Positions 8,500 through 18,043 of a stretch of DNA of 32,688 nucleotides are shown here, piece by piece. The stretch spans positions 1 through 32,688 of the forward strand of contig JAAYIE010000082.1 of assembly GCA_012744275.1 (NCBI GenBank), written 5' to 3'. A model generated the notes under the pieces. The model ran no database searches. It was not told where the DNA came from and saw only the letters and a list, made by a program, of their open reading frames with translations. Position 1 is the first letter of the stretch; the number at the start of each line of letters is the position of its first letter. The position numbers and the translations under genes are program-made. Source of the stretch: Desulfobulbaceae bacterium (GTDB taxonomy: Bacteria; Desulfobacterota; Desulfobulbia; Desulfobulbales; Desulfobulbaceae).

Positions 8500-8529
8500 C
8501 TTGATTATCAAGAATGGTGTGGTTATAAA
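8500..8529 (+). promoter_or_regulatory. candidate catalase promoter with overlapping palindrome
   Basis: A 13-bp perfect palindrome, CTTGAT-T-ATCAAG, lies at 8500-8512. It covers a -35-like TTGATT (8501-8506) that is spaced 17 bp from TATAAA (8524-8529). The catalase ATG is 95 bp further on. A repressor such as a PerR/Fur- or OxyR-type peroxide sensor would fit the location, but the sequence is not a textbook Fur or PerR box. Confidence 0.5.
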
Positions 8530-8624
8530 AACATAATACACCGCAGCCGCCAGAACCTTAGCACGTACTGTATTGATTTCATAATGGCGGTTACTCCCCA
8601 CCAGACCAAGCAAAGGAGTTGATC

Positions 8625-10349
8625 ATGAAAGAAAAGGAAGTGAAGTGCCCCATGGAAAAAAATGGCCTGGGCGATCCTCTGTCGAGCAAGAACGATAACA
8701 AGGGAGCGGAACCAAGGATGACTTCCGCTGCCGGCGCGCCAGTTGAAAGCAACCAGGATTCCATGACTGTTGGTCCGCGCGGCCCCATGCTCTTGCAGGA
8801 CGTGTGGTTCCTGGAAAAACTTGCCCATTTTGACCGTGAGGTGATCCCGGAGCGGCGCATGCACGCCAAGGGATCGGGTGCCCACGGGGTATTTACCGTT
8901 ACCCACGACATCACCAAGTACAGCAAAGCGAAAATTTTTTCTGAAATCGGCAAAAAAACCGACATGTTCGCCCGCTTTTCCACTGTGGCTGGCGAGCGTG
9001 GTGCAGCAGATGCTGAACGCGACATCCGTGGCTTTGCCCTCAAATTTTATACCGAAGAGGGTAACTGGGATATGGTTGGGAACAACACCCCGGTGTTTTT
9101 CTTTCGCGATCCGCTTAAATTTCCGGATCTGAATCATGCGGTCAAGCGTGATCCACGCACCAACCTGCGCAGCCCAAATACCAACTGGGATTTCTGGAGT
9201 TCCCTGCCAGAAACGCTGCACCAGGTCACCATCATCATGAGCGACCGCGGCATCCCCTCCTCCTACCGTTACATGCATGGCTTCAGCAGCCATGCCTTCA
9301 GCATGATTAACGCTGACAACAAGCGCGTTTGGGTAAAATTCCACTTCCGTTCGCAGCAGGGCATCCAAAATTTCACTGACCAGGAAGCAGCCAAAGTGGT
9401 AGGGATGGACCGGGAAAGCCATCAGCGTGATCTCTACACCGCTATTGAAAAAGGCATGTTCCCAAAATGGAAGATGTACATCCAGGTGATGACCGAAGAG
9501 CAGGCCAAGGCCATGCCCTACAACCCCTTTGACCTCACTAAGGTCTGGTACAAAAGCGAATTTCCGCTCATTGAGGTGGGCGAGTTTGAACTGAACCGCA
9601 ACCCGGCCAACTACTTTGCCGAAGTGGAGCAGGCAGCCTTTAACCCGGCTAACGTGGTACCCGGCATCAGCTTTTCACCGGATCGCATGCTCCAGGGACG
9701 TTTGTTCTCCTACGGCGATGCCCAGCGGTATCGCCTGGGTGTGAACCATCATCAGATTCCGGTGAATGCGCCGCGGGGCGTCAAATGCCCACATAGCTTT
9801 CATCGCGACGGCCAGATGCGGGTGGATGGCAATTTGGGCAGCGAGAACCACTACGAGCCCAACAGCTACGGCAACTGGGGCGATAATATACACCATCTGC
9901 AGCCGCCGCAGCAGGCTGATGGCGATATCTTTCGCTATGATTTCCGCGAGGATGACCACGACTACTACAGCCAGCCAGGCAAGCTTTTTAACGCCATGAC
10001 CGCGGAACAGAAGCAGGTGCTCTTTGAGAATACCGCCAGTAACTTGGGAGATTCCACCCTGCAGATCAAGCACCGCTGGATCAATCACTGCTACCAGGCT
10101 GATCCGGCCTATGGTGAAGGCGTGGCCAAGGCTTTGCAGATTGATCTGAAGGATGTTGATCTGAAGCTGCCGCAGCGCACCTCGCGTGAGGCCAACTACG
10201 AGGCCAACAACAAGCATCCGGAATTGAATGTTGCGCAGCCCAAGCCCGCAGAGGCGAAGAAGGACGAAAGCTGCTGCGATATGGGCCGTGACACCAATGC
10301 CGATCCAAAGAGTTTAATCGCACCGATGGATGATCCATACTTGCTGTAG
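8625..10349 (+). CDS. Haem catalase (monofunctional), extended at both ends
   Basis: A 574-residue typical catalase that splits hydrogen peroxide to water and oxygen in the cytoplasm. The distal histidine is in [12 protein letters not shown] (His80), the distal asparagine in [10 protein letters not shown] (153/154), and the proximal haem tyrosine in [14 protein letters not shown] near 360. [10 protein letters not shown] is also diagnostic. At 574 residues it is longer than small-subunit clade 3 enzymes (about 480-500) but shorter than the 700-plus large type. The first 40 residues and the last 60 or so, ending in a DESCCDMG-containing tail, lie outside the core. ATG 8625 follows AAAGGAG by 6 nt; an upstream in-frame TTG at 8619 overlaps that site. 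It is a single-gene unit protecting an anaerobe from oxygen by-products. Confidence 0.96.
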   Translation: MKEKEVKCPMEKNGLGDPLSSKNDNKGAEPRMTSAAGAPVESNQDSMTVGPRGPMLLQDVWFLEKLAHFDREVIPERRMHAKGSGAHGVFTVTHDITKYSKAKIFSEIGKKTDMFARFSTVAGERGAADAERDIRGFALKFYTEEGNWDMVGNNTPVFFFRDPLKFPDLNHAVKRDPRTNLRSPNTNWDFWSSLPETLHQVTIIMSDRGIPSSYRYMHGFSSHAFSMINADNKRVWVKFHFRSQQGIQNFTDQEAAKVVGMDRESHQRDLYTAIEKGMFPKWKMYIQVMTEEQAKAMPYNPFDLTKVWYKSEFPLIEVGEFELNRNPANYFAEVEQAAFNPANVVPGISFSPDRMLQGRLFSYGDAQRYRLGVNHHQIPVNAPRGVKCPHSFHRDGQMRVDGNLGSENHYEPNSYGNWGDNIHHLQPPQQADGDIFRYDFREDDHDYYSQPGKLFNAMTAEQKQVLFENTASNLGDSTLQIKHRWINHCYQADPAYGEGVAKALQIDLKDVDLKLPQRTSREANYEANNKHPELNVAQPKPAEAKKDESCCDMGRDTNADPKSLIAPMDDPYLL

Positions 10350-10386
10350 CAGTCCGCAGTAGTTTACACATACAAGAAGCATCTGG

Positions 10387-10420
10387 AAACGGGCCACTAT
10401 ACACGGCCCGTTTCGTATTT
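10387..10420 (+). terminator. probable terminator after catalase
   Basis: A 9-bp perfect stem, AAACGGGCC/GGCCCGTTT (10387-10395/10405-10413), with a 9-nt loop is followed by a modest T-rich tail (CGTATTTT). It lies 38 nt after the catalase stop. Confidence 0.7.
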
Positions 10421-10454
10421 TGGACAATGGGCGGGAGGAATCAAGGCGAAAAAT

Positions 10455-11697
10455 GTGTACATGCTCTGCGCACTTTTGGCGGTACTGCTGACTGCCTGCG
10501 CCACAGAAGAGACAAAGACCATCAGGGTCAACCCCGAACCAATTCCTTCCCAGCCGCTGTACTCCGTAACTGGGCTGCCCAGTCTGCAGGAACAGACAGG
10601 CCCGCGCACTGCTGTGGATGGTGCTTACTGCAGGCCGAAGCTGTACCTGAACTAAACCGCTAGTCCTACAATGCACTTACGGAAAATCGTTTTCTGGCTG
10701 TGGGCAACAGTCCTTTTTCAACCTTCAGCATTGATGTAGACACGGCAAGTTACGCCAACGGACGCCGTTTCATCAATTCCGGCTCCCTGCCCCCGGTGGG
10801 CGCAGTACGTATTGAGGAGATGCTCAACTATTTCCCCTATACCTACTCCGAACCGCAGGGCAAGGCGCCCCTGGCGCTGAGCGCCGAGCTTGGCCCCAGC
10901 CCCTTTTACCAAGGCTATCAGTTGATGCGCCTCGGGTTGAGCGGGAACACCATGCCGGTGTTTACCTGACCGTGCTTGGCTTCGGCATGGGCAACTACCA
11001 TGACGACACTATGGAGATTCTGGCGAACAAGGGTAACGGCAACTATGCCTACATTAATAACTTGCTTGAAGCCAAAAAAGTGCTGCTCAAGGAGCTGACA
11101 GGCACGCTTTTCACCCTGGCCAAGGATGTCAAGATTCAGGTGGAATTCAACCCGGCCATGGTTGGCGCCTATCGCTTGCTCGGCTATGAAAACCGCCTGC
11201 TGGCTGCGGAAGATTTTCGTGATGACAGCAAGGATGCTGGAGAAATCGGACCCGGCCACCGGGTGACTGCCCTCTACGAACTGATTCCAGCCGGCCATAA
11301 AAACGTGCCTGATCTGGAAGCACGTCGTTACCAGCAGGCCGGAGACAGTCGAACCACAAATGCTGCCATGGGAGAATTGCTGAACGTGCAGCTCCGTTAT
11401 AAAGAACCGACTGGTCAGCAGTCAGGCCTCATCAGCCTGCCAGTACGTGCTGATCGTCATAAAAATGTAGATACAATAGATCAGATGAGTGTGGACTTCC
11501 GTTTTGCTGCAGCAGTGGCCGGTTTTGCTATGCTGTTGACTGATTCGGAGCATCTTGGTGATTTTACCTGGGAACGTTGCCTGCAGCTGGCCCGGGCCGG
11601 GCGCGGTGCAGATCCAGAGGGTTACCGGGCGGAATTCTATCGCCTGGTGGAGGCTGCACAGCTTATTAAAAGAAGTGATGACAGTCGGGAACGTTGA
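10455..11697 (+). pseudogene. Degraded VWA/YfbK-like lipoprotein gene lacking the MIDAS core
   Basis: Three pieces in three different frames belong to one gene of the von Willebrand YfbK-like family. Piece one (10455-10655) is a lipoprotein signal with lipobox LLTAC followed by a short linker, ended by TAA. Piece two (about 10670-10969) has the family's N-terminal signature STFSIDVDTASYAN and IEEMLNYFPYTY, then stops just after RLGLSGNTMP. Piece three (from about 10960) resumes with GVYLTVLGFGMGNY and ADKGNGNYAYI-like residues, and runs to TGA 11697 through the C-terminal DUF3520-type region. Between pieces two and three the VWA metal site (DxSxS and following strands, roughly 130 residues in relatives) is missing, so the join is an internal deletion plus frameshift. 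It is almost certainly non-functional. The apparent GTG start at 10700 is inside the conserved region. Confidence 0.85.
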
Positions 11698-11765
11698 GCA
11701 AAAGGAGCTATGCACGCTCCATTTTCAAGTATTGTATATCGAGTGCTCTGCACTCAATTCATTGC

Positions 11766-11801
11766 GTCGGCTTTGGCACATACACGTACGCCAAAGCCGA
11801 C
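11766..11801. terminator. bidirectional-looking hairpin between the VWA pseudogene and ackA
   Basis: A perfect 12-bp stem, GTCGGCTTTGGC (11766-11777) and its complement (11790-11801), with a 12-nt loop sits between two convergent genes. Neither side has a strong T-run, so termination may be weak or Rho-assisted. Confidence 0.6.
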
Positions 11802-11823
11802 ATCCTTTACTCTTCAACTGAAA

Positions 11824-13032
11824 TTAGCCACTAATTAAGCGCGCGGTTTGCCTGGCAATAGCCAGTTCCTCGTTGGTGGGGATGACGAAAATTTTTATCT
11901 TGCTGGCCTCCGCGCTGATGCAGCGGGCCGTACGAGAACGCGCCTCATTCAGCTGCTGATCCAGCACAATACCGAAATTGTGCAGGCCGCGCAGACTCTC
12001 CGCCCGCACCACCGGATCATTCTCACCAATGCCCGCGGTAAAGGCAATGGCGTCTACCTGACCCAGTACCGCCAAAAACGAGGCCAGATACTTGCGGTTG
12101 CGGTAACAGAGCACACTCAGGGCATGCTGGGCCCACTGGTCGCCCCCTGCCACAGCTTTGTGGATATCGCGCAGATCATTCATGCCGCAAAGTCCCTTCA
12201 AGCCAGACTCCTTGTTGAGCATGCGATCAATGTCGGGCAGTTCCATGCCAAGGTTCTGCTGCAGAAACAGGTGCAGGGCCGGATCTACATCGCCGCACCG
12301 GGTGCCCATGACCAAGCCTTCTAAAGGGGTCATACCCAAGCTGGTATCCACACTTTTACCGTTCTCTATGGCTGTCATGGACGAACCATTGCCCAGGTGC
12401 ACAGTCACCAGGTTGCAGTCATCAAGTGGTTTTCCCAGCATTTTGGCGCATTCGGCCGCCACATAGGCATGGGAAGTACCGTGAAAGCCGTAACGCCGCA
12501 CCCGTTGCTTTTCGTACAGTTCCCGTGGCAGGGCGTAGAGGAAGGCGCGTGCTGGCATACTCTGGTGGAAAGCAGTGTCGAATATCGCCACCTGAGGCGC
12601 CTGCGGGAAAAGTTCACGCGCCACCCGGATACCGTCCAGGTTGGGCGGGTTATGCAGGGGGGCCAGCGGTATGTTTTTTTCGATAGCTGCAACCACCTCG
12701 TTGGTTATCAAGGTGGGTTGGTGGAAATCCTCACCGCCATGCACTACCCGGTGGCCGATGCCATTGATCTCTCTAGTATCGGCAATGATCCCATCCTTGG
12801 GATCGCAGAGCAGATCAATCACTTTGAGCATGCCCTCTTTGTGGTTGGCGATGGGTTCTTCCCGCGACTTTTTGTGTTCTTCTGGAGTGTCCGGATAAAA
12901 CGTGCATTTGATCAGGCCCATGGCCTCACCAATGCGTTCCACCAATCCGGAGGCAAGCACTGCTTCCTTTTCCATGGCCAGCAACTGGTACTTGATGGAC
13001 GAGCTGCCGGAATTGATAATTAAAAGTTTCAT
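11824..13032 (-). CDS. ackA: Acetate kinase
   Basis: A 402-residue ASKHA-fold kinase, the standard length. Landmarks are the N-terminal phosphate-binding INSGSSSIKY with Asn7, GHRVVHGGE, HNPPNL, the catalytic aspartate in VAIFDTAFHQSMP, YGFHGTSH, HLGNGSSM, the adenosine loop AFTAGIGEND and the C-terminal TNEELAIARQT. It converts acetyl phosphate and ADP to acetate and ATP, the substrate-level step of acetate-forming lactate oxidation. It follows pta by 27 bp on the same strand, so the two form an operon, and it ends at a hairpin shared with the convergent pseudogene. The ATG at 13032 has an AAGG site upstream. Confidence 0.98.
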   Translation of the reverse strand: MKLLIINSGSSSIKYQLLAMEKEAVLASGLVERIGEAMGLIKCTFYPDTPEEHKKSREEPIANHKEGMLKVIDLLCDPKDGIIADTREINGIGHRVVHGGEDFHQPTLITNEVVAAIEKNIPLAPLHNPPNLDGIRVARELFPQAPQVAIFDTAFHQSMPARAFLYALPRELYEKQRVRRYGFHGTSHAYVAAECAKMLGKPLDDCNLVTVHLGNGSSMTAIENGKSVDTSLGMTPLEGLVMGTRCGDVDPALHLFLQQNLGMELPDIDRMLNKESGLKGLCGMNDLRDIHKAVAGGDQWAQHALSVLCYRNRKYLASFLAVLGQVDAIAFTAGIGENDPVVRAESLRGLHNFGIVLDQQLNEARSRTARCISAEASKIKIFVIPTNEELAIARQTARLISG

Positions 13033-13059
13033 TGCTCTGCCTTGCTTAGATGATGACGC

Positions 13060-15186
13060 TTATTCTTGTTTAGCCTTTGCCACCTGGGCCTGAATGGCGG
13101 TAAGGGCCACAGTATCGACGATATCTTGCACAGTACAGCCCCGGGAAAGATCATTTACCGGCTTGCGCAGACCCTGCAGAACCGGGCCCATAGCCACAGC
13201 ATTGGCAGCCCGCTGCACTGCTTTATAGGTGTTGTTGCCAGTATTGAGGTCCGGGAAGATGAACACTGTGGCCTGGCCGGCTACCTGGGAGCCAGGCAGC
13301 TTAAGCGCCCCCACGGTTGGATCAAAGGCGGCATCGTATTGCAGCGGCCCTTCCAAGGGAAAATTTAGCCCACGTTCGGCCATGAGCTTATGGGCGATTT
13401 CCGTGGCTTGCACCACCTTGTCCACATCCTTGCCTGAACCCGAGGAGCCAGTAGAATAGCTGAGCATGGCCACCCGGGGTTCAATGTCGAAAATTTGCGC
13501 CGTTTCAGCAGAACTGAGCGCAATTTCAGCCAGTTGCTGTGCATCCGGATCTGGGACTACAGCGCAATCTCCAAAAGCCAGTACCTTGGACTGCAGGAGC
13601 ATGATAAAAATGGAGGAAACCACCGACACCCCAGGCTTGGTTTTAACAAATTCAAAGGCCGGCCGGATGGTTTGGGCAGTGGTGGTGACTGAGCCGGAAA
13701 CCATGCCGTCGGCCAGGCCCCTGTGCACCATCATAGTGCTGAAGTAAGTGGGGTCAGACATGCGGTCACGGGCCACATCGCGCACGATGTTTTTATGCTT
13801 GCGCAATTCGAAGTAGGTTTCGACAAAGTCGTCGTAATATTCGGAGCTTATCGGGTCGACTATGTGCGCGGCTTCGATATTGAGGTTCAGACTCGCCGCC
13901 TTGTTGCGAATTTCTTCTTCCTTGCCCAACAGAGTTATTTCAGCAATGTTGCGGCGCAAAATAATATCAGTAGCGGTCAGGATGCGCTCACCTGTGCCCT
14001 CGGGCAAGACAATATGCTGTTTGTCTCCCGATGCCTTTTCAACCAGCGCATATTCAAACATACGCGGGGTAATCTTGGCGGAACGGGTGGAAATCAGCTT
14101 TTTGCCCAATTCGGCCACATTGACATAGCGGGAGAACCAGCCTAGCGCCGTGGCAATGCGGCGCTCGTCACCTGGTTCTATATGGCCGTAGAGTTCATTG
14201 ACACTGTGCACCGTGTCAAAGGTGTGTGAATCCACAAAAAGCACCGGTACCGGAATACCGGTCCAACCCTTAAGCAGTCGCTGTACCGTGGGGCTGAGTT
14301 CAATGCCGCCGGTGATGAGGATACCCGAGATATTGGGATAGGCTGTGGATATCCGGCTGGCCAGGCTGGCAATGATGATATCCGAGCGGTCACCCGGGGT
14401 AATAATCAGACTGCCTTCCTTGATATAGGTAAGGAAGTTACTGATCTGCATGGCAGCAACCAGATAGTTATCCACCAGATTGAGCATACTGGGCTTGCCG
14501 TACAACACCTCCGCACCCAGCCAGCGTTTAACATCGTCGATGGTGGGGCAGCCCAGGGCCTTATTTTCGGGGATTACATAGAGCGGAAACTCACCGGCAA
14601 AGCGATCCTGGCACCAGGTGGGGTTGGTCGCGGTCTCGCGGATAAAATGCTCTGGCGCACGGTTGATAATGCAACCGACGATGTCGATATTCATGCCCTG
14701 CAGACTGTCCACACTGATGTGCACGTGGGCGCAGATATCATTGGTGGTTTTATCACGACCAGATGCCACCAAAAGCACCTGTGCACCCAGATTGGCGGCA
14801 ATACTGGCATTGAGATCGAACTCGAATCCGGGATCCTTGCCACGAAAATCCGTGCCTTCGCACAGGATAAAATCGTAGTTGGCTTCCAGCTTTTTAAATT
14901 TTTTCAGGATATTACCGTAAAGCACTCCCTCCTGCCCGGTGGTGATAAGCTGACGTGCTTCAGTCAGGGTGTAGGCGTGGGTGTCCTCGTAGGGAACATC
15001 CAAGTTGAAGTGCTTGGTCATCAGGTTGATGTCATGGTCGGTGCGGCCGAACACATGGTCATTGATGATGGGGCGGAAAATCGCGGTTCGCCCTACCTCC
15101 TTCATGATCATCTGCATTACACCAAGCAGCACCGCAGATTTACCGCTCCGCTCCTCGGTGGCGGTTAGATAGAGCCGGTTTGCCAC
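13060..15186 (-). CDS. pta: Phosphate acetyltransferase, long three-domain type
   Basis: A 708-residue enzyme of the long Pta class. The N-terminal BioD-like P-loop domain (residues 1 to about 200) begins YLTATEERSGKSAVLLG. A DRTGG domain (about 215-330, with ILITGGIELSP) follows, then the catalytic PTA_PTB domain (about 385-705, with VLPEGTGERIL and LSYSTGSSGSGKD). It makes acetyl phosphate from acetyl-CoA for AckA. In long Pta proteins the N-terminal domains mediate assembly and allosteric control. The start is GTG 15186, 8 nt after AGGAGG. A terminator separates it from the upstream lut genes, so pta-ackA is probably its own transcription unit. Confidence 0.97.
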   Translation of the reverse strand: MANRLYLTATEERSGKSAVLLGVMQMIMKEVGRTAIFRPIINDHVFGRTDHDINLMTKHFNLDVPYEDTHAYTLTEARQLITTGQEGVLYGNILKKFKKLEANYDFILCEGTDFRGKDPGFEFDLNASIAANLGAQVLLVASGRDKTTNDICAHVHISVDSLQGMNIDIVGCIINRAPEHFIRETATNPTWCQDRFAGEFPLYVIPENKALGCPTIDDVKRWLGAEVLYGKPSMLNLVDNYLVAAMQISNFLTYIKEGSLIITPGDRSDIIIASLASRISTAYPNISGILITGGIELSPTVQRLLKGWTGIPVPVLFVDSHTFDTVHSVNELYGHIEPGDERRIATALGWFSRYVNVAELGKKLISTRSAKITPRMFEYALVEKASGDKQHIVLPEGTGERILTATDIILRRNIAEITLLGKEEEIRNKAASLNLNIEAAHIVDPISSEYYDDFVETYFELRKHKNIVRDVARDRMSDPTYFSTMMVHRGLADGMVSGSVTTTAQTIRPAFEFVKTKPGVSVVSSIFIMLLQSKVLAFGDCAVVPDPDAQQLAEIALSSAETAQIFDIEPRVAMLSYSTGSSGSGKDVDKVVQATEIAHKLMAERGLNFPLEGPLQYDAAFDPTVGALKLPGSQVAGQATVFIFPDLNTGNNTYKAVQRAANAVAMGPVLQGLRKPVNDLSRGCTVQDIVDTVALTAIQAQVAKAKQE

Positions 15187-15237
15187 AAGTTGTTCCTCCT
15201 TTTTTCTGACCTGTTCCTATTGATACAACCCTCTACA

Positions 15238-15286
15238 AATAAAAAAACGCGGGGCCCTTGCCGGTACAAGTTCAAGGGACACCCGC
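15238..15286 (-). terminator. intrinsic terminator closing the lutC-lutB unit
   Basis: Read on the minus strand, two paired blocks (GCGGG and CCCTTG with their complements, small internal loop) span 15249-15286 and are followed by a T-run, the complement of the seven A residues at 15241-15247. It lies 27 nt after the lutB stop and about 50 nt before the pta start. Confidence 0.8.
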
Positions 15287-15312
15287 ATGATTTTAGCACC
15301 GATACGACTCCG

Positions 15313-17451
15313 TCAGTCTTTGAGCTGCTCGGCTATCAGCTCAGCAGTGTGTCGCACCTTAACCCCGGATCCATCCTTATCCATGCCGCCACGGATCTGC
15401 ATAACGCAGCCTGGGCAGTCCATGGCCACCACAGGTGCTCCGGTGTCCTTGATGTTTTTCAACTTGCGCTGCAGGATCGGAGCAGACATTTCCGGCAGTT
15501 TGACCGAATACGAACCACCCATACCACAGCAGACATCGCATTCAAACATTTCACTGATTTCATAGCCACTCTTTTCTAGCAACTCGCGTGGGGGCTGGTC
15601 GGCACGCAGGGAGCGTTTGAGATGGCAGGAATCGTGGTAGGTCACCTTGCCCAGGGTCTGCCCTTCTTTAAGGGTTAATCTGCCCTCGTCTACCAGTTTC
15701 TTCACCAGGGTGGAGAAATCCATTACCTTGGCAGCCAGTTCCTCAGCTTGTGGCAGATAGGCGGTGTGTCCCAAACTCTTGAAGGTAGCGATGAACTCCT
15801 CATTCAGGGCCACCGTGCAGGTGGGGCAGGCAGAAATCACATAGTCGGCTTCAACGGACAGCAAGGCTTCGATATTATCCTTACCATTTTGAGCTGCCAC
15901 CTCATAGGCGCCACTGTAACGGGCCGGCGCACCACAGCAGGTTTGGTTTTCTGGGAAAAGTACTTCAATGCCGGCCTTATTGAAAGTTTTCACCAGGGCC
16001 TCACCCATTTCAGGGTAGGCAAAATCAATCAGACAACCGGCATAAAACACCACCTTTTGCTGCAGCCCCCTGGGTTGCTCGATTTTTTTAAAGATATCGC
16101 GCAGGGGCTTGGCAGCAATGGCAGGCAAACTGCGGCCTTCAGTGAGATCCGACAAGAACATGGGCAGATGGCGGATAAAACCATCCTTGCTGAAGGGCTT
16201 TCCTGCAACAGAAGCGGCACGGAGCATACCGTGAAACAGTTTACGGTTGTTCACCACCTGGTAGATGGATTTTTGCAGCAATGGCAGGCCCTGGTTTTTC
16301 ACTACCCGCCGCCGCACCTCCATGATGAGGCTGGGGATATCAATTTTGCCGGGACAGACGTCCTTACAGGCGCCGCACATGATGCACAGCCCCTGAATCT
16401 CTTCAGACTCTTTCAGGCCCTCGTACCAGGCGGTGAGGATGGTGCCGATGGCTCCGGTGTACACCTTGCCAAACACATGTCCGCCCACCAGACGGAAAAT
16501 GGGGCACACATTCAAACAGGAGGCGCAGCGGATACACTGCAGGGCTTCCTTGAACATGGGGTCATGGGCCATGGCGCTGCGCTGGTTGTCCATAAGGACG
16601 ATGTGCAGATCCTTCATGCCGCCGTCATCTGTGGGTGTGGGCCCGGTTACCATGGTGACATAACTGGTGAGCAGTTGGGCAGTAGCACTGCGCGGCAGAG
16701 CTTTCAGGATAGGGGCAATATCGGCAAAATTAGCCACCAGTTTTTCCAGGCCCACCACGGCTACGTGCACCTTGGGCAAGGTAGTGGTCAGGCGGGCATT
16801 GCCCTCATTGGTGATTAGCACCACAGTGCCGGTTTCGGCCACCGCGATATTGCCGCCGGAAATACCCATTTCAGCCCGCATGAATTTGGGCCGCAGCCGT
16901 TCCCGTGCCAGCTTCACCAGGCGAGGGATGTCAGAGGTCAGGCGTTCCTCCACTTCTTTGCTAAAGATATCGGCCACATCATCGCGGGTAAGATGGATGG
17001 CGGGCATCACCATGTGCGAAGGCCGTTGCCCGGCCAACTGGATAATCCATTCGCCCAGATCGGTCTCTGCCACTTCGATGCCTTCTTTTTCCAGGAAGGG
17101 GTTGAGATGCACCTCTTCCGTGGCCATGGATTTGGATTTGACAATGGTTTTAACCTGGTTGTCTTTGGCCACTTTTAAAATATACTCGCGCACCGATTCG
17201 GGGCTGTTGGCACGATAAACCTTGGCGCCACGGGCCTCGGCATTTTTGGTGAACTGAGCTGCCAGTTCCTCCATATGTGCGGCGGCAAAGCTTTTACATG
17301 CGGCGATCTGGCTGCGCAGAGCCTCGAAATCAGTATCTTCGTAGATCTTGGCCCGGTTGGCCTTGTAATCCACGGAAAACTTGCCCAAGGCAGCGCTCAG
17401 CTTGGCATCATCCAAGGCAGTGCCGATTGATTCTCTGAATTGCTTTTCCAT
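15313..17451 (-). CDS. lutB: Fused LutB-LutA lactate-oxidation iron-sulfur protein
   Basis: A 712-residue fusion of two polypeptides that are separate in Bacillus LutABC and Shewanella LldEFG. Residues about 60-290 are a LUD domain. Two ferredoxin-like [4Fe-4S] motifs follow: CIRCASCLNVCP (Cys 306, 309, 312, 316) and CIMCGACKDVCP (356, 359, 362, 366). The C-terminal third is two CCG domains of the LutA/heterodisulfide-reductase type, with Cys473, CC505-506 and CPTC 542-545, then Cys609, CC641-642 and CPGC 679-682. All cluster ligands are present. With LutC it should oxidise L-lactate to pyruvate and pass electrons on. The ATG at 17451 shares one base with the lutC stop (TGATG), so the two are translationally coupled; an alternative GTG is at 17454. 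Confidence 0.94.
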   Translation of the reverse strand: MEKQFRESIGTALDDAKLSAALGKFSVDYKANRAKIYEDTDFEALRSQIAACKSFAAAHMEELAAQFTKNAEARGAKVYRANSPESVREYILKVAKDNQVKTIVKSKSMATEEVHLNPFLEKEGIEVAETDLGEWIIQLAGQRPSHMVMPAIHLTRDDVADIFSKEVEERLTSDIPRLVKLARERLRPKFMRAEMGISGGNIAVAETGTVVLITNEGNARLTTTLPKVHVAVVGLEKLVANFADIAPILKALPRSATAQLLTSYVTMVTGPTPTDDGGMKDLHIVLMDNQRSAMAHDPMFKEALQCIRCASCLNVCPIFRLVGGHVFGKVYTGAIGTILTAWYEGLKESEEIQGLCIMCGACKDVCPGKIDIPSLIMEVRRRVVKNQGLPLLQKSIYQVVNNRKLFHGMLRAASVAGKPFSKDGFIRHLPMFLSDLTEGRSLPAIAAKPLRDIFKKIEQPRGLQQKVVFYAGCLIDFAYPEMGEALVKTFNKAGIEVLFPENQTCCGAPARYSGAYEVAAQNGKDNIEALLSVEADYVISACPTCTVALNEEFIATFKSLGHTAYLPQAEELAAKVMDFSTLVKKLVDEGRLTLKEGQTLGKVTYHDSCHLKRSLRADQPPRELLEKSGYEISEMFECDVCCGMGGSYSVKLPEMSAPILQRKLKNIKDTGAPVVAMDCPGCVMQIRGGMDKDGSGVKVRHTAELIAEQLKD

Positions 17452-18002
17452 CACGCCTCTCCTCCCAGCTTGTCCACACAGCAGATGATGAGCCTTCTCG
17501 GTCCATGCACACCAATGGTTAACACCCGTTCTATATCAGCGGTACGGCTCGGCCCGGTGATCATGGCCATGTAAGCGCCCAGTTTTGATGCATCAGCCTG
17601 GGCAATCCAGGCAGGCATGTCCGCCACAATGGTATTCGTGTCTAGAATGGCCAGGTGAATTTCAGGCAGCATGGAGACCAGGCGTTTATCAATAGCGGTG
17701 GCGTCCTGCACTAAGGTGCCGATTTCCGCCATGGCGCCATCCACCTGGCTGATACCGATCCAGGCCGCATTGGCGTCTTCACGGCTCACGGTAAAGCGCA
17801 TGCCCGGAATCGCGCTGACGCGTTCCTTGAAAGCGGCATCCAGAAAGGGACAGTCCGCCCATACCGCCAGGTGACCGGCCTGATCGCTTACCTGTTCCTT
17901 TTCAAAAAGGTCGACAACGAACGACTCGGCCTCTGCTTTGCTTGTAAAACGATGGACTTCCGCTCCTGCCCTTTCGGCTCGAGCCTTAAATTGGTCATAC
18001 AT
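17451..18002 (-). CDS. lutC: LutC-type LUD-domain lactate utilisation protein
   Basis: A 183-residue LUD-domain protein, the small partner of the LutAB iron-sulfur subunits. The C-terminal half carries the family pattern GTLVQDATAIDKRLVSMLPEIH-like (about 108-128), then AYMAMITGPSRTADIERVLTIGVHGP (about 146-171); the TGPSRTADIE box is diagnostic. It acts in the cytoplasm as part of L-lactate dehydrogenase. The frame is open to 18041, but ATG 18002 is chosen because GGAGG (plus-strand 18008-18012) lies 5 nt before it and the upstream ATGs lack a site. It leads the minus-strand unit and is divergent from lctP across about 290 bp that contain both promoters. Confidence 0.92.
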   Translation of the reverse strand: MYDQFKARAERAGAEVHRFTSKAEAESFVVDLFEKEQVSDQAGHLAVWADCPFLDAAFKERVSAIPGMRFTVSREDANAAWIGISQVDGAMAEIGTLVQDATAIDKRLVSMLPEIHLAILDTNTIVADMPAWIAQADASKLGAYMAMITGPSRTADIERVLTIGVHGPRRLIICCVDKLGGEA

Positions 18003-18043
18003 ATACGCCTCCATCATCAAAGAATCAAAAACGTTAACCAAAC

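Noticed and set aside
8523-9422. 299-residue minus-strand frame
   Set aside because: It is antisense to the catalase gene, whose motifs are unambiguous.
12397-13023. 208-residue plus-strand frame
   Set aside because: It is antisense to ackA, with no ribosome site.
15748-16818. 356-residue plus-strand frame
   Set aside because: It is antisense to the fused LutB-LutA gene; high Gly, His and Gln content and no recognisable fold.
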